Part shown: in pieces, positions 4,954 to 5,534 of the stretch
How positions within the stretch are numbered: position 1 is the first letter of the stretch
Layout: every line of letters starts with the position of its first letter
Assembly: GCA_018823385.1 (NCBI GenBank)
Contig: JAHJIK010000037.1
Coordinates: forward strand, 1 to 5,534
DNA from: Patescibacteria group bacterium
GTDB lineage: Bacteria > Patescibacteriota > Minisyncoccia > Phycocordibacterales > Phycocordibacteraceae
Direction of reading: 5' to 3'
DNA length: 5,534 nt
The notes under the pieces: model-generated
Database searches by the model: none
The model's input: only the letters and a program-made list of their open reading frames with translations
Told to the model about the DNA's origin: nothing
Program-made: the position numbers and the translations under genes

Positions 4954-5534
4954 ATGGACTTACGACTTATCACACCCCAAGACTACCCGCCCCAACTGCG
5001 CGAAATTCCGTTCATGCCACCTGATTTGTGGCTGCGCGGAACCCTGCCACCCATCGATACCAAGTTCCTCACCGTGATTGGATCAAGGAATCTTTCTGAA
5101 TATGGAAGGAGAAGCTGTGAGGAGCTCATAGCAGGACTTGCAGAGTATCCAATTTCAATTGTGTCGGGGTTGGCGCTCGGCAGTGATGCGTGCGCGCACA
5201 AAGCTGCCCTTAAGGCAGGTCTCCATACCATCGCTATCCCCGGCTCCGGACTGTTTGATCACGTTATTGGACCGAGGACGAATGCACCTTTGGCTCACGA
5301 GATACTGGCGCACGGCGGAGCACTTCTCTCAGAACAAGAGCCAGACCATATTCCCTTTCCCTCGGACTTCCCCTCAAGAAATAGGATCATGGTCGGTCTT
5401 GCGGATGCTGTTCTCCTTATCGAAGGCGGCGCGCTTTCAGGGACTCTCATTAGTGCCAGGCTTGCCGCTGACTACAATCGCGAGCTTCTCTGTGTACCTC
5501 ATCGCATTGAGGACGAGAATGGATATGCATCACA
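4954..5534 (+). CDS. dprA: DNA-processing protein DprA/Smf (3' end beyond the window)
   Basis: DprA binds incoming single-stranded DNA during natural transformation and loads RecA on it; in cells without known competence it still belongs to recombination. The first 193 residues are present and the frame is open at the window edge. The Rossmann-like core shows VIGSRNLSEYG (41-51), IVSGLALGSDACAH (69-82), IPGSGL (95-100), FPSRNRIMVGLAD (139-151) and SGTLISARLA (162-171), all hallmark positions of the family. Only about 40 residues precede the core, so an N-terminal SAM-like domain is short or absent. Position 183 is His where VPG is common. The ATG at 4954 is the most upstream ATG in frame (an in-frame TGA lies at 4936-4938). 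Only a weak GAGAAAG (4937-4943) resembles a Shine-Dalgarno. It runs away from serS, so it is controlled separately. Confidence 0.95.
   Translation, partial: MDLRLITPQDYPPQLREIPFMPPDLWLRGTLPPIDTKFLTVIGSRNLSEYGRRSCEELIAGLAEYPISIVSGLALGSDACAHKAALKAGLHTIAIPGSGLFDHVIGPRTNAPLAHEILAHGGALLSEQEPDHIPFPSDFPSRNRIMVGLADAVLLIEGGALSGTLISARLAADYNRELLCVPHRIEDENGYAS

Noticed and set aside
4983..5231. Minus-strand open frame (82 residues) opposite dprA
   Set aside because: It is antisense to a clear DprA core with hallmark motifs and has no supporting signals.
1..5534. CRISPR array, insertion sequence, toxin-antitoxin or phage module
   Set aside because: There are no regularly spaced repeats, terminal inverted repeats, transposase or integrase motifs. 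The two small orphan genes are not adjacent and do not look like a toxin-antitoxin pair.

Overview
The window looks like ordinary chromosomal housekeeping DNA from a bacterium with a small, compact genome, most likely a member of the Candidate Phyla Radiation (Patescibacteria, Parcubacteria-like). That assignment is an inference. It rests on a short DnaX with no zinc-binding module and no tau part, on nearly absent Shine-Dalgarno sites, on very tight gene packing, and on the sequence style of SerRS and DprA. TAA, TAG and TGA all end genes here, so the standard bacterial code applies and the recoded Gracilibacteria/SR1 lineages are unlikely. I saw no mobile element, phage gene or CRISPR array.

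Layout: almost everything lies on the minus strand, read from right to left. A strand switch at about 4852-4953 separates serS (minus) from dprA (plus, cut by the window edge). The minus-strand run is serS, then an ftsQ-like division gene that overlaps the end of serS, then dus 12 nt further on, then a 68-residue orphan gene with the best ribosome-binding site in the window. A perfect 11-bp hairpin (1438-1463) follows. dnaX then starts just past an extended -10 box, and tRNA-Gln(UUG) begins only 6 nt after the dnaX stop codon. A 70-residue orphan gene with its own good promoter comes last.

The genes cover translation (SerRS, tRNA-Gln, tRNA dihydrouridylation), chromosome replication (clamp-loader ATPase), septum formation (FtsQ/DivIB-like) and uptake or recombination of single-stranded DNA (DprA). 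They do not form one pathway; the grouping looks like operon compaction. The points most worth a second look are the reduced DnaX, the nearly leaderless promoter layout at dnaX and serS, the tRNA placed against the dnaX stop codon, and the two small unrecognised proteins. I found no convincing new multi-gene system.
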